Positions 51,783 to 61,323 are shown, counted from the stretch's first letter. The stretch: DNA of 64,000 nt from an uncultured Clostridiaceae bacterium (GCA_902477765.1 CABSIM010000004.1:43491-107490), one strand, 5' to 3'. Notes: generated from the letters alone by a model not told the origin. Translations and numbers: made by a program.

Positions 51783-52918
51783 GTTCCAATGCAGATGCTC
51801 TGGGCATCATTTTCCCAAACAGCTATGACAGCATGGTTCCCGATCTGGTGGGCGAACGGCTTATGGCCTCCATTCCTTTTGCCAGCCGTTACCGCATGGT
51901 GGATTTTATTCTGTCCAGCATGGCCAACTGCGGAATCGACAATATTTCCATCATCGTAAGGAAAAATTACCATTCTCTGATGGACCATCTGGGATCCGGA
52001 CGTGAGTGGGATCTGGTGCGGAAAAACGGCGGTCTCAACATTGTTCCTCCGTTTGCCGAGAAAACCGTAAAGCTTTACAACGGGCGTGTGGAGGCACTGG
52101 CCAGCATTCTTCCGTTCCTCCGGGCGCAGAAAGAAAAATATGTGGTGATGTCTGATCCCAATATTGCGGTGAATTTTGATTTCAACGCCCTGATCGATGC
52201 CCATACGGCAAGCGGAGCGGATGTATCCATTGTCTACGCGGAGCAGGAACTGCCCAAGAGCATGGTGGAATCCCAGACTGTCACCGGTGATCTTTACTAT
52301 ACGCTGAAGATCAATGACGGACGGGTCACGAAAATCTACATCAATTCCAAGGAAAAAGGCGTACAGAATTTTTCCATGAATATTTATATTCTGGAACGGG
52401 AACTCCTCATTGACCTGATCAACACCGCATTTGTGCGGGGATATATGTATTTTGAACGTGATATTCTGGCCCCCCAGCTGGATAAACTGAATGTGCAGGC
52501 GTACAGATTTGATGGCTATATGGCCAGAATCAGCGATATGCGCAGCTATTTTGAGGAAAACATGAAGCTTCTGGATGACAGAAACCTGGATGCATTGTTC
52601 TCCGGAAATCCGGTTTATACAAAGATCCGTGACGATAACCCCACCAGATATATCGAAGGCGCAAAAGTGAAGAATATCATGGCCGCCGACGGATGCATTC
52701 TGGAAGGCGAAGTGGAAAATTCGGTGCTGTTCCGCGGTGTTAAAGTGGCAAAGGGCGCAAAGGTGAAAAACTGTGTCCTGATGCAGGGAACCGTGGTGGA
52801 AGAAGGTGCGAGCCTGGAATATATCATTACCGACAAGAATGTAAGGATCACGGCAGGAAAAGAAATGCGCGGAACGGATACATTCCCCGTATATGTCGCA
52901 AAGAACCAGACCGTATAG
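51776..52918 (+). CDS. glgD: GlgD, regulatory partner of GlgC
   Basis: 380 residues, homologous to GlgC over its whole length. The glycine-rich nucleotide loop is replaced by GIIFPNSYDSMVPDLVGERLMA, as in GlgD proteins of Firmicutes. These are catalytically weak or inactive by themselves and stimulate GlgC in a mixed tetramer. The C-terminal hexapeptide repeat domain is intact (AADGCILEGEVENSVLFRGVKVAKGAKV). Co-translated with glgC and followed by a strong terminator. Confidence 0.95.
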   Translation: MVSSNADALGIIFPNSYDSMVPDLVGERLMASIPFASRYRMVDFILSSMANCGIDNISIIVRKNYHSLMDHLGSGREWDLVRKNGGLNIVPPFAEKTVKLYNGRVEALASILPFLRAQKEKYVVMSDPNIAVNFDFNALIDAHTASGADVSIVYAEQELPKSMVESQTVTGDLYYTLKINDGRVTKIYINSKEKGVQNFSMNIYILERELLIDLINTAFVRGYMYFERDILAPQLDKLNVQAYRFDGYMARISDMRSYFEENMKLLDDRNLDALFSGNPVYTKIRDDNPTRYIEGAKVKNIMAADGCILEGEVENSVLFRGVKVAKGAKVKNCVLMQGTVVEEGASLEYIITDKNVRITAGKEMRGTDTFPVYVAKNQTV

Positions 52919-52962
52919 AAGATGTACGGCACCGCATGAATAAAACAGAAGAAGATGGGCTG

Positions 52963-53006
52963 AAGCCCGCAGAAAAAGCACGGACTGCTTTTTCTGCGGG
53001 CTTTTC
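52963..53006 (+). terminator. Terminator of glgCD
   Basis: A perfect 18-bp stem, AAGCCCGCAGAAAAAGCA with its complement, has a five-base loop and is followed by TTTTC. Confidence 0.92.
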
Positions 53007-53101
53007 TTCGTGAACGGGAAGGAAATACGGAACCGGAATCCCGTGCCTGAAAAAGGTATTTATGTTTCCTTTATACATAAATTTTACATAGTTTTTTTGA
53101 A

Positions 53102-53130
53102 TTGGACTAAATTCCGGGCTGTGCTACAAT
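53102..53130 (+). promoter_or_regulatory. Promoter of the HAD-TudS-ABC operon
   Basis: TTGGAC (53102-53107) and TACAAT (53125-53130), with TGC directly before the -10, are 17 bases apart. The -10 overlaps an ATG at 53129, which rules that ATG out as the start of the first gene. Confidence 0.7.
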
Positions 53131-53164
53131 GAAGGTTACGCTGAAGCTCAGACAGAAAAAAGAA

Positions 53165-54079
53165 ATGGAAGAAAAAGCATTGAATCTGTTTATATCGGAT
53201 CTGGACGGAACCCTGCTGGATTCCGGGGCGGTTGTTTCTCTGAGGAGCCGCCGTATTTTGAACAGGCTTCTGGACGCCGGCGTCCTGTTTACCGTGGCCT
53301 CGGCCAGAACACCGCTGTCGGCGGTGTCCATTCTGGAGGACCTTCATCTGCAGCTTCCGGTCATTCTGATGAACGGGGCCATGATCTATGATGTGGCGGG
53401 GAACCGGATTCTGGAGGCAGAAGGATTTTCTGAACAGGAAATCCGGAAACTGGCCGGTGCGGAAACTGCAGCCGGAGTGACCGGTGCTCTGATCACCGAG
53501 TCAGAAGGAAGACTTGAACTGAATCTTGGGGATGATGGAAACGGGCTTTCCCGGGAATGTTTCCGCATTGACGAAGTAAAGAAGAATCCGTCAGTGAAAG
53601 GCGTCCGCTTTGGACGCCCGGCAGCAGATCTTGGGAAGGAACGGGTGCTCTACGGACTGTATGCAGACCGGAAACCGGACCGTTTGAAAAAAATGGCGGA
53701 GTTTCTGTCGGCAGATTCAGCACTGACGCTGGATTTTTACAGGGACAGATATGATGACAGGCGCTGGTGTCTGGAGATCACCAGCGGACATATATCCAAG
53801 AAGCAAGGGGCCCTGTATCTGAAAAGGCAGTATCCCCAGGCGCGTCTGGTGGGATTCGGGGACGGGATCAATGACATTCCTCTCTGTGAAGCATGTGAGG
53901 AGTTTCATGCTGTGGCCGGTGCCTGCGCCGGACTGCTGGAAAAGGCGGATGGTGTGATAGGAAGCTGCCGGGAAGACGGAGTTGCCGCATATCTGGAGAA
54001 ATGGTGGGAAAAACATGAAAAAGATTTTACTGGTGAGCCACTGCCTGCTGAACACGGCGGCAAAGGTCAGACGATTTAA
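53165..54079 (+). CDS. HAD superfamily phosphatase, Cof type
   Basis: 304 residues from the ATG at 53165, because the upstream ATG at 53129 lies in the promoter. HAD motif I is LFISDLDGTLLDSG, motif II is in ASARTP, motif III is around KKQGALYL and motif IV is GFGDGINDIPLCE. The cap domain is of the C2b Cof type, found in enzymes that dephosphorylate sugar phosphates or flavin precursors. It overlaps the TudS-like gene by 65 bases and heads the ABC transporter operon, suggesting it acts on an imported and phosphorylated sugar. Confidence 0.88.
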   Translation: MEEKALNLFISDLDGTLLDSGAVVSLRSRRILNRLLDAGVLFTVASARTPLSAVSILEDLHLQLPVILMNGAMIYDVAGNRILEAEGFSEQEIRKLAGAETAAGVTGALITESEGRLELNLGDDGNGLSRECFRIDEVKKNPSVKGVRFGRPAADLGKERVLYGLYADRKPDRLKKMAEFLSADSALTLDFYRDRYDDRRWCLEITSGHISKKQGALYLKRQYPQARLVGFGDGINDIPLCEACEEFHAVAGACAGLLEKADGVIGSCREDGVAAYLEKWWEKHEKDFTGEPLPAEHGGKGQTI

Positions 54080-54590
54080 GGAAAAAGAGGGAGCCGATGA
54101 GGAAAAGCTGAGAAAACAGGTGCTGAAAAAGGCTGTGGACGAAGAGATTCAGATTCTTCAGCTGCCCTGTCCGGAATTTGACATGTACGGAGCTTCCAGA
54201 TGGGGGCATACATATGACCAGTTTGACAATGCCTTTTACCGGCAGAAATGCAGGGAACTGCTGGCACCGGTGATGCTGGAACTGAAGGAATATCAGGCCC
54301 ATCCGGAGGAATTCTGCCTGGCGGGGGTTCTGGGAATTGACGGAAGTCCCAGCTGCGGCGTGAAATACACCTGCCGCGGCGGCTGGGGAGGAGAATTCGG
54401 AGGCCGTGATCTGGAACCCGTACTCCGGGATGTGCGCCGGACGGAGGGCCGTGGAGTTTTCATGGAAGTTCTTATGGAAATGCTGAGAGAAAACGGACTG
54501 GAGATTCCGGCAGAAGGACTTTTTGCGGGCGAACCGGAACGGGCACTGGACATGGTGGAAAACCGGAAGGAAAACGTATGGCCGAAATAG
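54015..54590 (+). CDS. TudS-related putative desulfidase (CD3072 type)
   Basis: 191 residues from the ATG at 54015, inside the end of the HAD gene. The sequence KKILLVSHCLLNTAAKV, ILQLPCPEFDMYG and GIDGSPSCGVKYTCRGGWGGEF places cysteines like those of DUF523/TudS thiouracil desulfidases, which hold an iron-sulphur cluster. The cysteines Cys11, Cys52 and the one in SPSCG are the likely ligands. The reaction is unproven for this branch. It overlaps the ABC ATPase gene by 13 bases, so it belongs to the same unit. Confidence 0.8.
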   Translation: MKKILLVSHCLLNTAAKVRRFKEKEGADEEKLRKQVLKKAVDEEIQILQLPCPEFDMYGASRWGHTYDQFDNAFYRQKCRELLAPVMLELKEYQAHPEEFCLAGVLGIDGSPSCGVKYTCRGGWGGEFGGRDLEPVLRDVRRTEGRGVFMEVLMEMLRENGLEIPAEGLFAGEPERALDMVENRKENVWPK

Positions 54591-55648
54591 TATTTGAGAA
54601 CGTATCCAAAACATTTGGGAATATCAGAGTAATAGAGAATCTGAATCTGACGGTCCGGGATGGGACTTTTACGGTGCTTCTGGGGCCGTCGGGGTGCGGA
54701 AAGACCACACTTCTGAGGATGATTGCGGGGATCGGTCCGGCTACAGAAGGGAAGATTTTCATGGACGGAGAAGACATTTCCCATGTTCCGCCGGGAAAAA
54801 GAAACGTGGCCATGGTATTTCAGAACTATGCCATCTACCCGACCATGTCAGTGAAGGAGAATATTGCATTCTGTCTGAAAAACAACCGTGTGCCGAAAGC
54901 GGAAAGGGAGGAACGCATCGCCCGTGTGGCACGGACCGTGGGACTGGAAGAATATCTGGACAGGAAGCCTGCCCAGCTTTCCGGAGGCCAGAGGCAGAGA
55001 GTGGCGCTGGCCAGGGCCATGGTAAAGGAACCGGCGGTTTTTCTGATGGATGAGCCGCTTTCCAATCTGGATGCCAAACTGCGCTCTGCCATGCGCAGCG
55101 AGCTGATTCAGCTGCACAGGCAGCTGAAAACCACATTTGTTTATGTCACCCATGATCAGGTGGAGTCCATGGCCATGGCGGATCATATTGTTCTGATGGA
55201 TCAGGGGAAAATCATGCAGGAGGGGCCGCCGGAAACCATTTACCGGGAACCGGAAAATGTATTTACCGCCAGATTCATCGGAACGCCCCCAACCAATATT
55301 CTGGATACGGCAGGAGGGAGATACCGGATTGGCTTCCGGCCGGAGAATGTGCAGATGGCCGGAGACTCCGGAAAGGGATACGGGCAGGCGGTTTCCGGCG
55401 AAAACGGGGACTTTGCCTATCAAAGGAACGGGAAGATCCTCACCAGAGAAATGCTGGGATCCGAGGTGCTTTATAAGGTCGCTGTCCCCGAAGGGGATAT
55501 TATGGTCAAAAGTCTCTGCTTTTCCCATAAAGAAGGGGAGACTGTGAGCGTCCGTGTCAGAATGGAACATCTGTACTTTTTCGATCCGTCCGGAATGAGG
55601 ATCAGGGATCATATGGAGGATGTCCGGAAAGGACTGCAGCAACAGTGA
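54578..55648 (+). CDS. Sugar ABC transporter ATP-binding protein (MsmK/UgpC type)
   Basis: 356 residues. It has Walker A GPSGCGKTTLL, Q-loop FQNYAIYPTMSV, signature LSGGQRQRVALARAM, Walker B VFLMDEPLSNLDAK and an H-loop in VTHDQVESM. The C-terminal TOBE region (YRIGFRPENVQMAG) is typical of CUT1 sugar and glycerol-phosphate importers. It energises the two permeases downstream; its stop overlaps the first permease start (GTGA, 55645-55648). Having a dedicated ATPase here is unusual for Firmicutes, where one shared MsmK often serves many transporters. Confidence 0.95.
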   Translation: MAEIVFENVSKTFGNIRVIENLNLTVRDGTFTVLLGPSGCGKTTLLRMIAGIGPATEGKIFMDGEDISHVPPGKRNVAMVFQNYAIYPTMSVKENIAFCLKNNRVPKAEREERIARVARTVGLEEYLDRKPAQLSGGQRQRVALARAMVKEPAVFLMDEPLSNLDAKLRSAMRSELIQLHRQLKTTFVYVTHDQVESMAMADHIVLMDQGKIMQEGPPETIYREPENVFTARFIGTPPTNILDTAGGRYRIGFRPENVQMAGDSGKGYGQAVSGENGDFAYQRNGKILTREMLGSEVLYKVAVPEGDIMVKSLCFSHKEGETVSVRVRMEHLYFFDPSGMRIRDHMEDVRKGLQQQ

Positions 55649-56556
55649 AAAAACGAAAGAAAAGAGTATCGGAAAACAGGATACCGGGAACGAACGGACA
55701 TGTCCCGTATCTGCTTGTGGGCCCTGCCATGGTGCTCCTTATGATATTTACATTTTATCCGCTGGTGAATCTGGTTTATCTTGGCTTTTTCGATTATAAC
55801 CTGATGGGCAGAAAGGATTTCATCGGCCTGGAAAATTACAGGGTATTGTTTACGGTCAAGACGGATTTTCTGGAAGCACTGGAAAATACGCTGGTTTACA
55901 CGGCTGCAGTGGTGTTTTTCAGCCTGCTTCTGGCTGTGCTGTTTGCCATGTGGCTGGAACGGGACAGCCGGATCAACCGGTTCCTTCAGAAAAGCATGTT
56001 TACGCCTTACCTTATTTCCATGGTATCCTGCGCCTATATCTGGTCCTGGATGTATGACAATGACAGCGGAATTCTGAACGCCATGCTGGCACTGTTTCAT
56101 CTGCCCCTGTCCAGGTGGCTCAACGATTCCCACCTTGCGCTGTTCTGTGTAGCGGCGGTGGCGGTCTGGAAGAGTCTTGGGTATTACCTGATTATTGTAA
56201 TCTCCTCAATCCGTACCATTCCTCCGGAAATCCTGGAGGCAGCGGAACTGGACAATACGCCTCCGGTGAGGAAATTTTTCAGGATTACCCTGCCCATGAT
56301 CTCCCCCCAGCTGTTTTTTCTCCTGATCACCATCACCATCAGCTCGTTCAAGGTGTTTGATATCATTCAGGTGATGACTGACGGAGGTCCCGGAAATTCC
56401 ACAGACGTACTTGTTACATATATTTACCGGTATGCGTTTGAAATGAACGCCAAAGTGGGATATGCCTCGGCGGCGGGCACCGTGCTGCTGGTGATTCTCA
56501 TGTTTCTGACTTTCCTTTACTTCAGATTCCTGGGGCGGAAAGTATATTATCAGTAA
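55645..56556 (+). CDS. Sugar ABC transporter permease (UgpA/MalF type)
   Basis: 303 residues with a GTG start overlapping the ATPase stop. Six membrane helices are visible, with the EAA loop AAELDNTPPVRKFFRITLPMISPQ that docks onto the ATPase. The N-terminal basic stretch is cytoplasmic. It pairs with the next permease as the transmembrane channel of a CUT1 importer. Confidence 0.94.
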   Translation: MKKRKKRVSENRIPGTNGHVPYLLVGPAMVLLMIFTFYPLVNLVYLGFFDYNLMGRKDFIGLENYRVLFTVKTDFLEALENTLVYTAAVVFFSLLLAVLFAMWLERDSRINRFLQKSMFTPYLISMVSCAYIWSWMYDNDSGILNAMLALFHLPLSRWLNDSHLALFCVAAVAVWKSLGYYLIIVISSIRTIPPEILEAAELDNTPPVRKFFRITLPMISPQLFFLLITITISSFKVFDIIQVMTDGGPGNSTDVLVTYIYRYAFEMNAKVGYASAAGTVLLVILMFLTFLYFRFLGRKVYYQ

Positions 56557-56568
56557 GGGGGATACGCA

Positions 56569-57420
56569 ATGAAGGGAAAGCGAAACGGTTATTACCGGGT
56601 CCGCAGGATATGCACCGGTGCGGTCTCTCTGATTTTCAAGGCTGCCATGGCAGTGTTTTTTCTGTTTCCGTTTTACTGGATGATCACCACGTCATTCAAG
56701 TCCTACGGAGAGTCCATTGTTTTTCCGCCGACGCTGTGGCCCGAAGATCCTTCCTGGGATGCGTTCCTGGATGTGGGAAGGCGGATCAACATTACATATT
56801 ATCTGAAAAACTCCCTGGTGGTGTCCCTGGGAGTCGTGGCTCTTCAGGCCCTCATCAACATACCGGCAGCCTATGGGTTTGCAAGATTTGAGTTCCGGGG
56901 AAAGAAACTCATGTGGGTGCTGGTGATGCTGGCGTTCATGATTCCCACCCAGATCACCTTTGTCCCGGTGTATATCATGTTTTCCAGGGCGAAACTCCTG
57001 AAGACACTCTGGCCTCAGATCCTGCCGTTTGCGGCAAATGCCTACGGAATCTTTCTGATGCGCCAGTCATTCATGCAGGTGCCGGAGGAACTGACGGAGG
57101 CCGCCAGGATGGATAATGCGGGAGAACTGAAGATCATGACCAGGATCGTTCTGCCCATGTGCCGGTCCAGCATCATTACGGCAGAGATGTTCAGCTTTAT
57201 CAGCACATGGAATTCCTATTTCTGGCCGCTGGTGATGACCAATTCCGATACGGTGCGGCCGCTGACCCTGGCCATGCAGAGACTGCAGGATGCCAATCAG
57301 GGGCTGGAATGGCCGGTTCTTATGGCCGCCAATACACTCCTGGTTCTGCCGGTTCTTCTTCTGTTTTTCTGCCTCAGCAGGCAGATTCTGGCTTCTTTTG
57401 GGTACAGGGGAAGCAAATAA
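56569..57420 (+). CDS. Sugar ABC transporter permease (UgpE/MalG type)
   Basis: 283 residues. It has six helices and the EAA motif EELTEAARMDNAGELKIMTRIVLPMCRSS. The N-terminal FPFYWMITTSFKS is typical of MalG/UgpE-type subunits. It starts 12 bases after the first permease and is followed after ~60 bases by the binding protein. Confidence 0.94.
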   Translation: MKGKRNGYYRVRRICTGAVSLIFKAAMAVFFLFPFYWMITTSFKSYGESIVFPPTLWPEDPSWDAFLDVGRRINITYYLKNSLVVSLGVVALQALINIPAAYGFARFEFRGKKLMWVLVMLAFMIPTQITFVPVYIMFSRAKLLKTLWPQILPFAANAYGIFLMRQSFMQVPEELTEAARMDNAGELKIMTRIVLPMCRSSIITAEMFSFISTWNSYFWPLVMTNSDTVRPLTLAMQRLQDANQGLEWPVLMAANTLLVLPVLLLFFCLSRQILASFGYRGSK

Positions 57421-57478
57421 TCATGATTTCTGCACCATCAGGTGTGTGAAATAAAAAATTAAGAAAGGGATAAAAGAG

Positions 57479-58888
57479 ATGAGAAAGAAACTTTTAGCAG
57501 CAGCAGTGCTGGGGCTGGCATGTGTCTCCATGACCGCATGCAGCTCCAAGGAAACTGCCGGAACTCAGGCTGAGACCCAGGCAGAGACAACAGCTGAGGA
57601 AACAACGGCAGCTGAAACCGGGGCGGAGGAAACGTCTGCCGCAGAGGAGGGAGAAGGCCCTGCCAGGGTGACGGAGCCCATTACCATTGAATTCTGGCAT
57701 GACAGAACCTCCGATACGGATCTGGCATTCCTTCAGGAATCCATCAAGGAATTCAATGAGACCAATGAATTCGGAATTACCGTGGAAGAAGTGGCGCAGG
57801 GATATCTGGACGATGTACAGGCGGCAATTCAGACTGCCCTGGCTGCAGATGAGGCGCCGGAACTGGCAGACCTGTCCTGCAACGGAATTCCGCTGTTTGC
57901 TTCCGAAGGTGTTCTGGCAGATATGGCCCCCTATGCAGAGCGCGACGGCTTTGATATGGATAATGTGGTAAAAGAACTGACAGACTATGTGTATTATGAA
58001 GATCAGGTTGTGGCAATGCCATATACCAGAGGAACCGCAATCCTTTATTATAACAAGGATCTGTACGCAGAGGCAGGGCTGGATCATGCGCCCACATCTC
58101 TGGAAGAACTGAATGAATATGCAAAGAAAATATATGACAACTCTGACGGAGCCATCAAGGGCATCGGCTATACCATCGAGCCCACATATTATCAGCATTA
58201 TCTGCTGGCTTCTCTGAACGGTGTCGGCTTCATGGATGAAGACGGACTCGGCGCTTCCTGTGTGACCGACGGCAGCATGGCTCAGTTCCTGAATGACTGG
58301 TACACATGGACCGAAGAGGGCTGGTGCGAGATCCCTGCACTTTCCAGTGCAAGTTCTGCCATGCAGGAGGCATTCTATAACGGAACACTGGCGGCATTCG
58401 TATCCAGTTCCAACCGTGCCACATCCATTTCCGATAAGGCCAAGGAAAGCGGCATCAACATGGGCATGTCCTATGCCGTAGGATACGGCGGATACTCCGC
58501 TCCTCTGGGCGGCGGCTCTGTGGGCATTATCGCTCAGGGCCACACGGACCAGGAGATTGCGGCTGCATGGGAATTTGTGAAATTCCTGATGAGCGATGAG
58601 CAGGTGGCTGCAAATCATATCGAGACAGGTGTTCTTCCCACTACGTATTCCGCAGTGGAGGGACAGACCCTGAAGGACTTCTGGGCTGACGAAGCCAATG
58701 AGGGATACAAACTTTCCTACGAACAGGTGGAATATTCTTCTGCACCGTGCATGTCCCTGTATACATCTGAATGGAACAGCATTGTGAGAGATGTATATTC
58801 TCAGCTGATCCAGGCACGGGACATCACTCCGGAGCAGGCAGTGGAGAACCTGCAGAAAGAGGCCGAGGCTCTTTTCCCGGCAAAATAA
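57479..58888 (+). CDS. Sugar-binding lipoprotein of the ABC transporter
   Basis: 469 residues. A lipoprotein signal peptide ends at Cys21 (VSMTAC). A Thr/Glu/Ala-rich linker of ~40 residues follows, then a type I solute-binding domain (PITIEFWHDRT; AMPYTRGTAILYYNKDLYAEAGLDHAPTSLEEL). The fold is that of CUT1 binding proteins for oligosaccharides or glycerol phosphates. Placed last in the operon with AAGAAAGGGA ahead of its start, it may be expressed more strongly than the other parts. The ligand is not known. Confidence 0.95.
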   Translation: MRKKLLAAAVLGLACVSMTACSSKETAGTQAETQAETTAEETTAAETGAEETSAAEEGEGPARVTEPITIEFWHDRTSDTDLAFLQESIKEFNETNEFGITVEEVAQGYLDDVQAAIQTALAADEAPELADLSCNGIPLFASEGVLADMAPYAERDGFDMDNVVKELTDYVYYEDQVVAMPYTRGTAILYYNKDLYAEAGLDHAPTSLEELNEYAKKIYDNSDGAIKGIGYTIEPTYYQHYLLASLNGVGFMDEDGLGASCVTDGSMAQFLNDWYTWTEEGWCEIPALSSASSAMQEAFYNGTLAAFVSSSNRATSISDKAKESGINMGMSYAVGYGGYSAPLGGGSVGIIAQGHTDQEIAAAWEFVKFLMSDEQVAANHIETGVLPTTYSAVEGQTLKDFWADEANEGYKLSYEQVEYSSAPCMSLYTSEWNSIVRDVYSQLIQARDITPEQAVENLQKEAEALFPAK

Positions 58889-58920
58889 AAGGAACGAGAA
58901 AGTTCCGATGAAAACGACGG

Positions 58921-58948
58921 AATCCGGAGACAGGCTGTCTCCGGATTT
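58921..58948 (+). terminator. Terminator of the ABC operon
   Basis: AATCCGGAGACAG pairs with CTGTCTCCGGATT and is followed by TTC. Confidence 0.85.
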
Positions 58949-59073
58949 TCTGTATATGGAAGAAAAAGAATATATTTTACAGATATTTTACCGGATCCGG
59001 ATAGAATGTTATATTTCCGGTCTGCTACACTGGAATCGTAATAAAAAAGAATTCTGTACAGCAGAGGTGGAAA

Positions 59074-60453
59074 ATGAAAAAAACATATGTGATTGATACC
59101 AACGTCCTCATTCAGGCTCCGTATGCCATCCAGTGTTTTGAAGAAAACCGGGTCGTGATCCCCATGGTGGTGGTGGAAGAACTGGATGGCCTGAAGAAAG
59201 CTGACGGAGAAAAGGGTGCCAACGCCAGAGCAGCCATCAGGATTCTGGAGGACCTGAGGAACCAGGGCGATCTTCTGGAGGGAGTGGAGCTTCCGGGGGG
59301 CGGCCTGGTAAGAGTAGAGAAAAACTGTGTTCATGTGGAGCTGCCGCCGGAACTGCCTGAAAACAAGGCGGACAACAGAATTCTGATGGTGTGCCGCGGG
59401 CTGGCGGAACATGCAGGACCGGAGGAAAAAATCATCCTGGTTTCAAAGGATCTGGTGCTGCGCCTGAAAGCACAGATCATGGGAATCCGGGCAGAAGATT
59501 TCACCAGGGAGCAGATTTCTCCGGATGAGGCCGCCTATGGAGGCCGGGCGGAGGTGTATATGCCGGAAGAGCTGGCAAAAGCCTTTAAAAAAAGCGGAAT
59601 TCCTCTGGATTCGGTGTACCTGGCAGATGAAGAAGGAAAACGGCAGGTGCCGGAACTTTACGAAAACGAATTTCTTGTGCTGAAGCTGGATCAGTCCAGC
59701 CGGAAAACACTTCTGGGACGGGTAGAGGGAAGCCGGATCGTTCCCTTATGTTATAAGAAGAGTAAACCATATGGGGTGGCGCCCAGAAATGTGGGACAGT
59801 ATTTCATGCAGGAAGCACTGATGCAGAGTGCGGAAAAGGCTCCGTTAGTGATTATCAAGGGAATGGCAGGAACGGCCAAGACATTTTACTCTCTGGCAGT
59901 GGGGCTGGAGAAGGTCTACAACAATCCCCGGGGAGAATACCGGAAAATTATGGTGTGCCGCCCCAACGCCCAGTTTGATGATGACATCGGATTCCTTCCG
60001 GGTACGGAGGATGAAAAGATTGCTCCTCTGATGCGGCCGGTCATTGACAATCTGGAACAGCTTCTGGATTCGGATGAAAAACACCGGTATGAGGATGAAG
60101 CCCAGCTGAAGGACAAGGTGGCCGAGGTAATGGAGCGGGGAATCATTCAGACGGAGGCGCTGAATTTCATAAGGGGCCGTTCCATTGCGAAAACCTACCT
60201 GATCATCGACGAGGCACAGAACATGACTCCCAATCAGGTCAAGGGTATCATCACAAGGGCCGGAAAGGACACAAAGATCATTCTGCTGGGAGACCCCAAC
60301 CAGATTGACAGACCGTTTCTGGATGAACGGACCAATGGGCTGAGCTATGCGGCCAGGTACATGAAGGGAAGTCCTCTCTGCTGGCAGATCACGCTGACCG
60401 CAGAAGAATGCGAACGGTCAGCGCTGGCCATGGATGCGGTGAAGCGGCTGTAA
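59074..60453 (+). CDS. PIN-PhoH fusion protein (YlaK-like)
   Basis: 459 residues. The N-terminal PIN domain (about 1-145) has YVIDTNVLIQAP and further acidic residues of a metal-dependent RNase. The C-terminal PhoH ATPase (about 225-455) has a Walker A reading GMAGTAKTFYSLA, with Ala in place of the usual second Gly, and Walker B YLIIDEAQNMTP. PIN-PhoH proteins are thought to be RNA helicase-nucleases. It is a single-gene unit with an extended -10 (TGC plus TACACT) near 59022-59030. Confidence 0.92.
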   Translation: MKKTYVIDTNVLIQAPYAIQCFEENRVVIPMVVVEELDGLKKADGEKGANARAAIRILEDLRNQGDLLEGVELPGGGLVRVEKNCVHVELPPELPENKADNRILMVCRGLAEHAGPEEKIILVSKDLVLRLKAQIMGIRAEDFTREQISPDEAAYGGRAEVYMPEELAKAFKKSGIPLDSVYLADEEGKRQVPELYENEFLVLKLDQSSRKTLLGRVEGSRIVPLCYKKSKPYGVAPRNVGQYFMQEALMQSAEKAPLVIIKGMAGTAKTFYSLAVGLEKVYNNPRGEYRKIMVCRPNAQFDDDIGFLPGTEDEKIAPLMRPVIDNLEQLLDSDEKHRYEDEAQLKDKVAEVMERGIIQTEALNFIRGRSIAKTYLIIDEAQNMTPNQVKGIITRAGKDTKIILLGDPNQIDRPFLDERTNGLSYAARYMKGSPLCWQITLTAEECERSALAMDAVKRL

Positions 60454-60555
60454 AAGAAAAAGAAGTGCGGGAAAAAGCCAGGGGATGAAAACGATGGTTT
60501 CCGTCCGGAATCGGGAATGGGGGTACAGCCGGTATGAAGCCGGAGAAATTCGGCC

Positions 60556-60612
60556 TTGTATTCTTCTGGAGGACATGTTAAGATAAATACATATTTTAGA
60601 ATTTGTCTTTAT
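60556..60612 (+). promoter_or_regulatory. Promoter and predicted operator of the TetR gene
   Basis: TTGTAT (60556-60561) and TAAGAT (60579-60584) are 17 bases apart. A 30-base element at 60583-60612 overlaps the -10 and the start of transcription. It begins with ATAAATACA and ends with CTTTAT. It is repeated at 61324-61353. Confidence 0.65.
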
Positions 60613-60627
60613 CGGGGAGGAAAGAAA

Positions 60628-61239
60628 ATGCCCAGAGTCGCTTATTCCGAGGAAGAACGGGAAAAGATCCGGGAAACTCTGATCGTTACGGGACTTCAGA
60701 TGATGGCCCGACAGGGGATCCGGCATACGACGGTAGAACAGATCTATAAAAAAGTGGGCATTTCACGTACTTTTTTTTACTCCTTTTTTCCCGGAAAAGA
60801 AGAACTGATTGTGGAAGCGCTGTATTTTCAGCAGCCCAGGATTCTTGATTATGTCCGAAAGCTGATGGAGGATCCGTCGCTGAGCTGGAGGGAAGCAGTT
60901 CTGGAGTTTCTGCGTGCCTGCTGTTACGGAGAGAAGAGCGGGATTGCCGTTATGACTCTGGAAGAGCAGAAAATGCTGTTCGGACGCCTTTCGGAGGAAA
61001 GCCGCAGGCAGTTCCGCGAAAGACAGGTGCGCCTGTTTGGAAAGATTCTGGAAACATTCGGAATAGAGCCGGATCCGGAAAGGATCGGTCTTTTTACCAA
61101 TCTCTGTCTGACAATTATCATTATCCGCAGGGCAGTTCCCGAATCTCTTCCGTTTCTGATTCCGGAAGCCGCTGAACCGGCTCTTGCTTTTCAGATGGAT
61201 GCCATCACCGACTGGATGGAAAAAATGAGGAAAAACTGA
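60628..61239 (+). CDS. TetR/AcrR-family regulator
   Basis: 203 residues from the ATG at 60628, behind GGGGAGGA; an earlier ATG lies in the promoter. The N-terminal DNA-binding domain has the HTH TTVEQIYKKVGISRTFFYSFFPGKEELI. The C-terminal helical domain is the ligand and dimer part; its ligand is unknown. The operator-like element before the gene, repeated in front of the next gene, suggests it controls itself and the two downstream genes. Confidence 0.9.
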   Translation: MPRVAYSEEEREKIRETLIVTGLQMMARQGIRHTTVEQIYKKVGISRTFFYSFFPGKEELIVEALYFQQPRILDYVRKLMEDPSLSWREAVLEFLRACCYGEKSGIAVMTLEEQKMLFGRLSEESRRQFRERQVRLFGKILETFGIEPDPERIGLFTNLCLTIIIIRRAVPESLPFLIPEAAEPALAFQMDAITDWMEKMRKN

Positions 61240-61323
61240 AATGATTTTCTGAGATGAAACAGAAAGGAATCCGCCTGAATTGTATGCGGCTGCAGAGATT
61301 CCGGCGGGATTATTTATCCCTGA

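Noticed and set aside
53129..53164. Upstream ATG for the HAD phosphatase
   Set aside because: It overlaps the -10 box of the operon promoter, so it would lie before the transcript begins.
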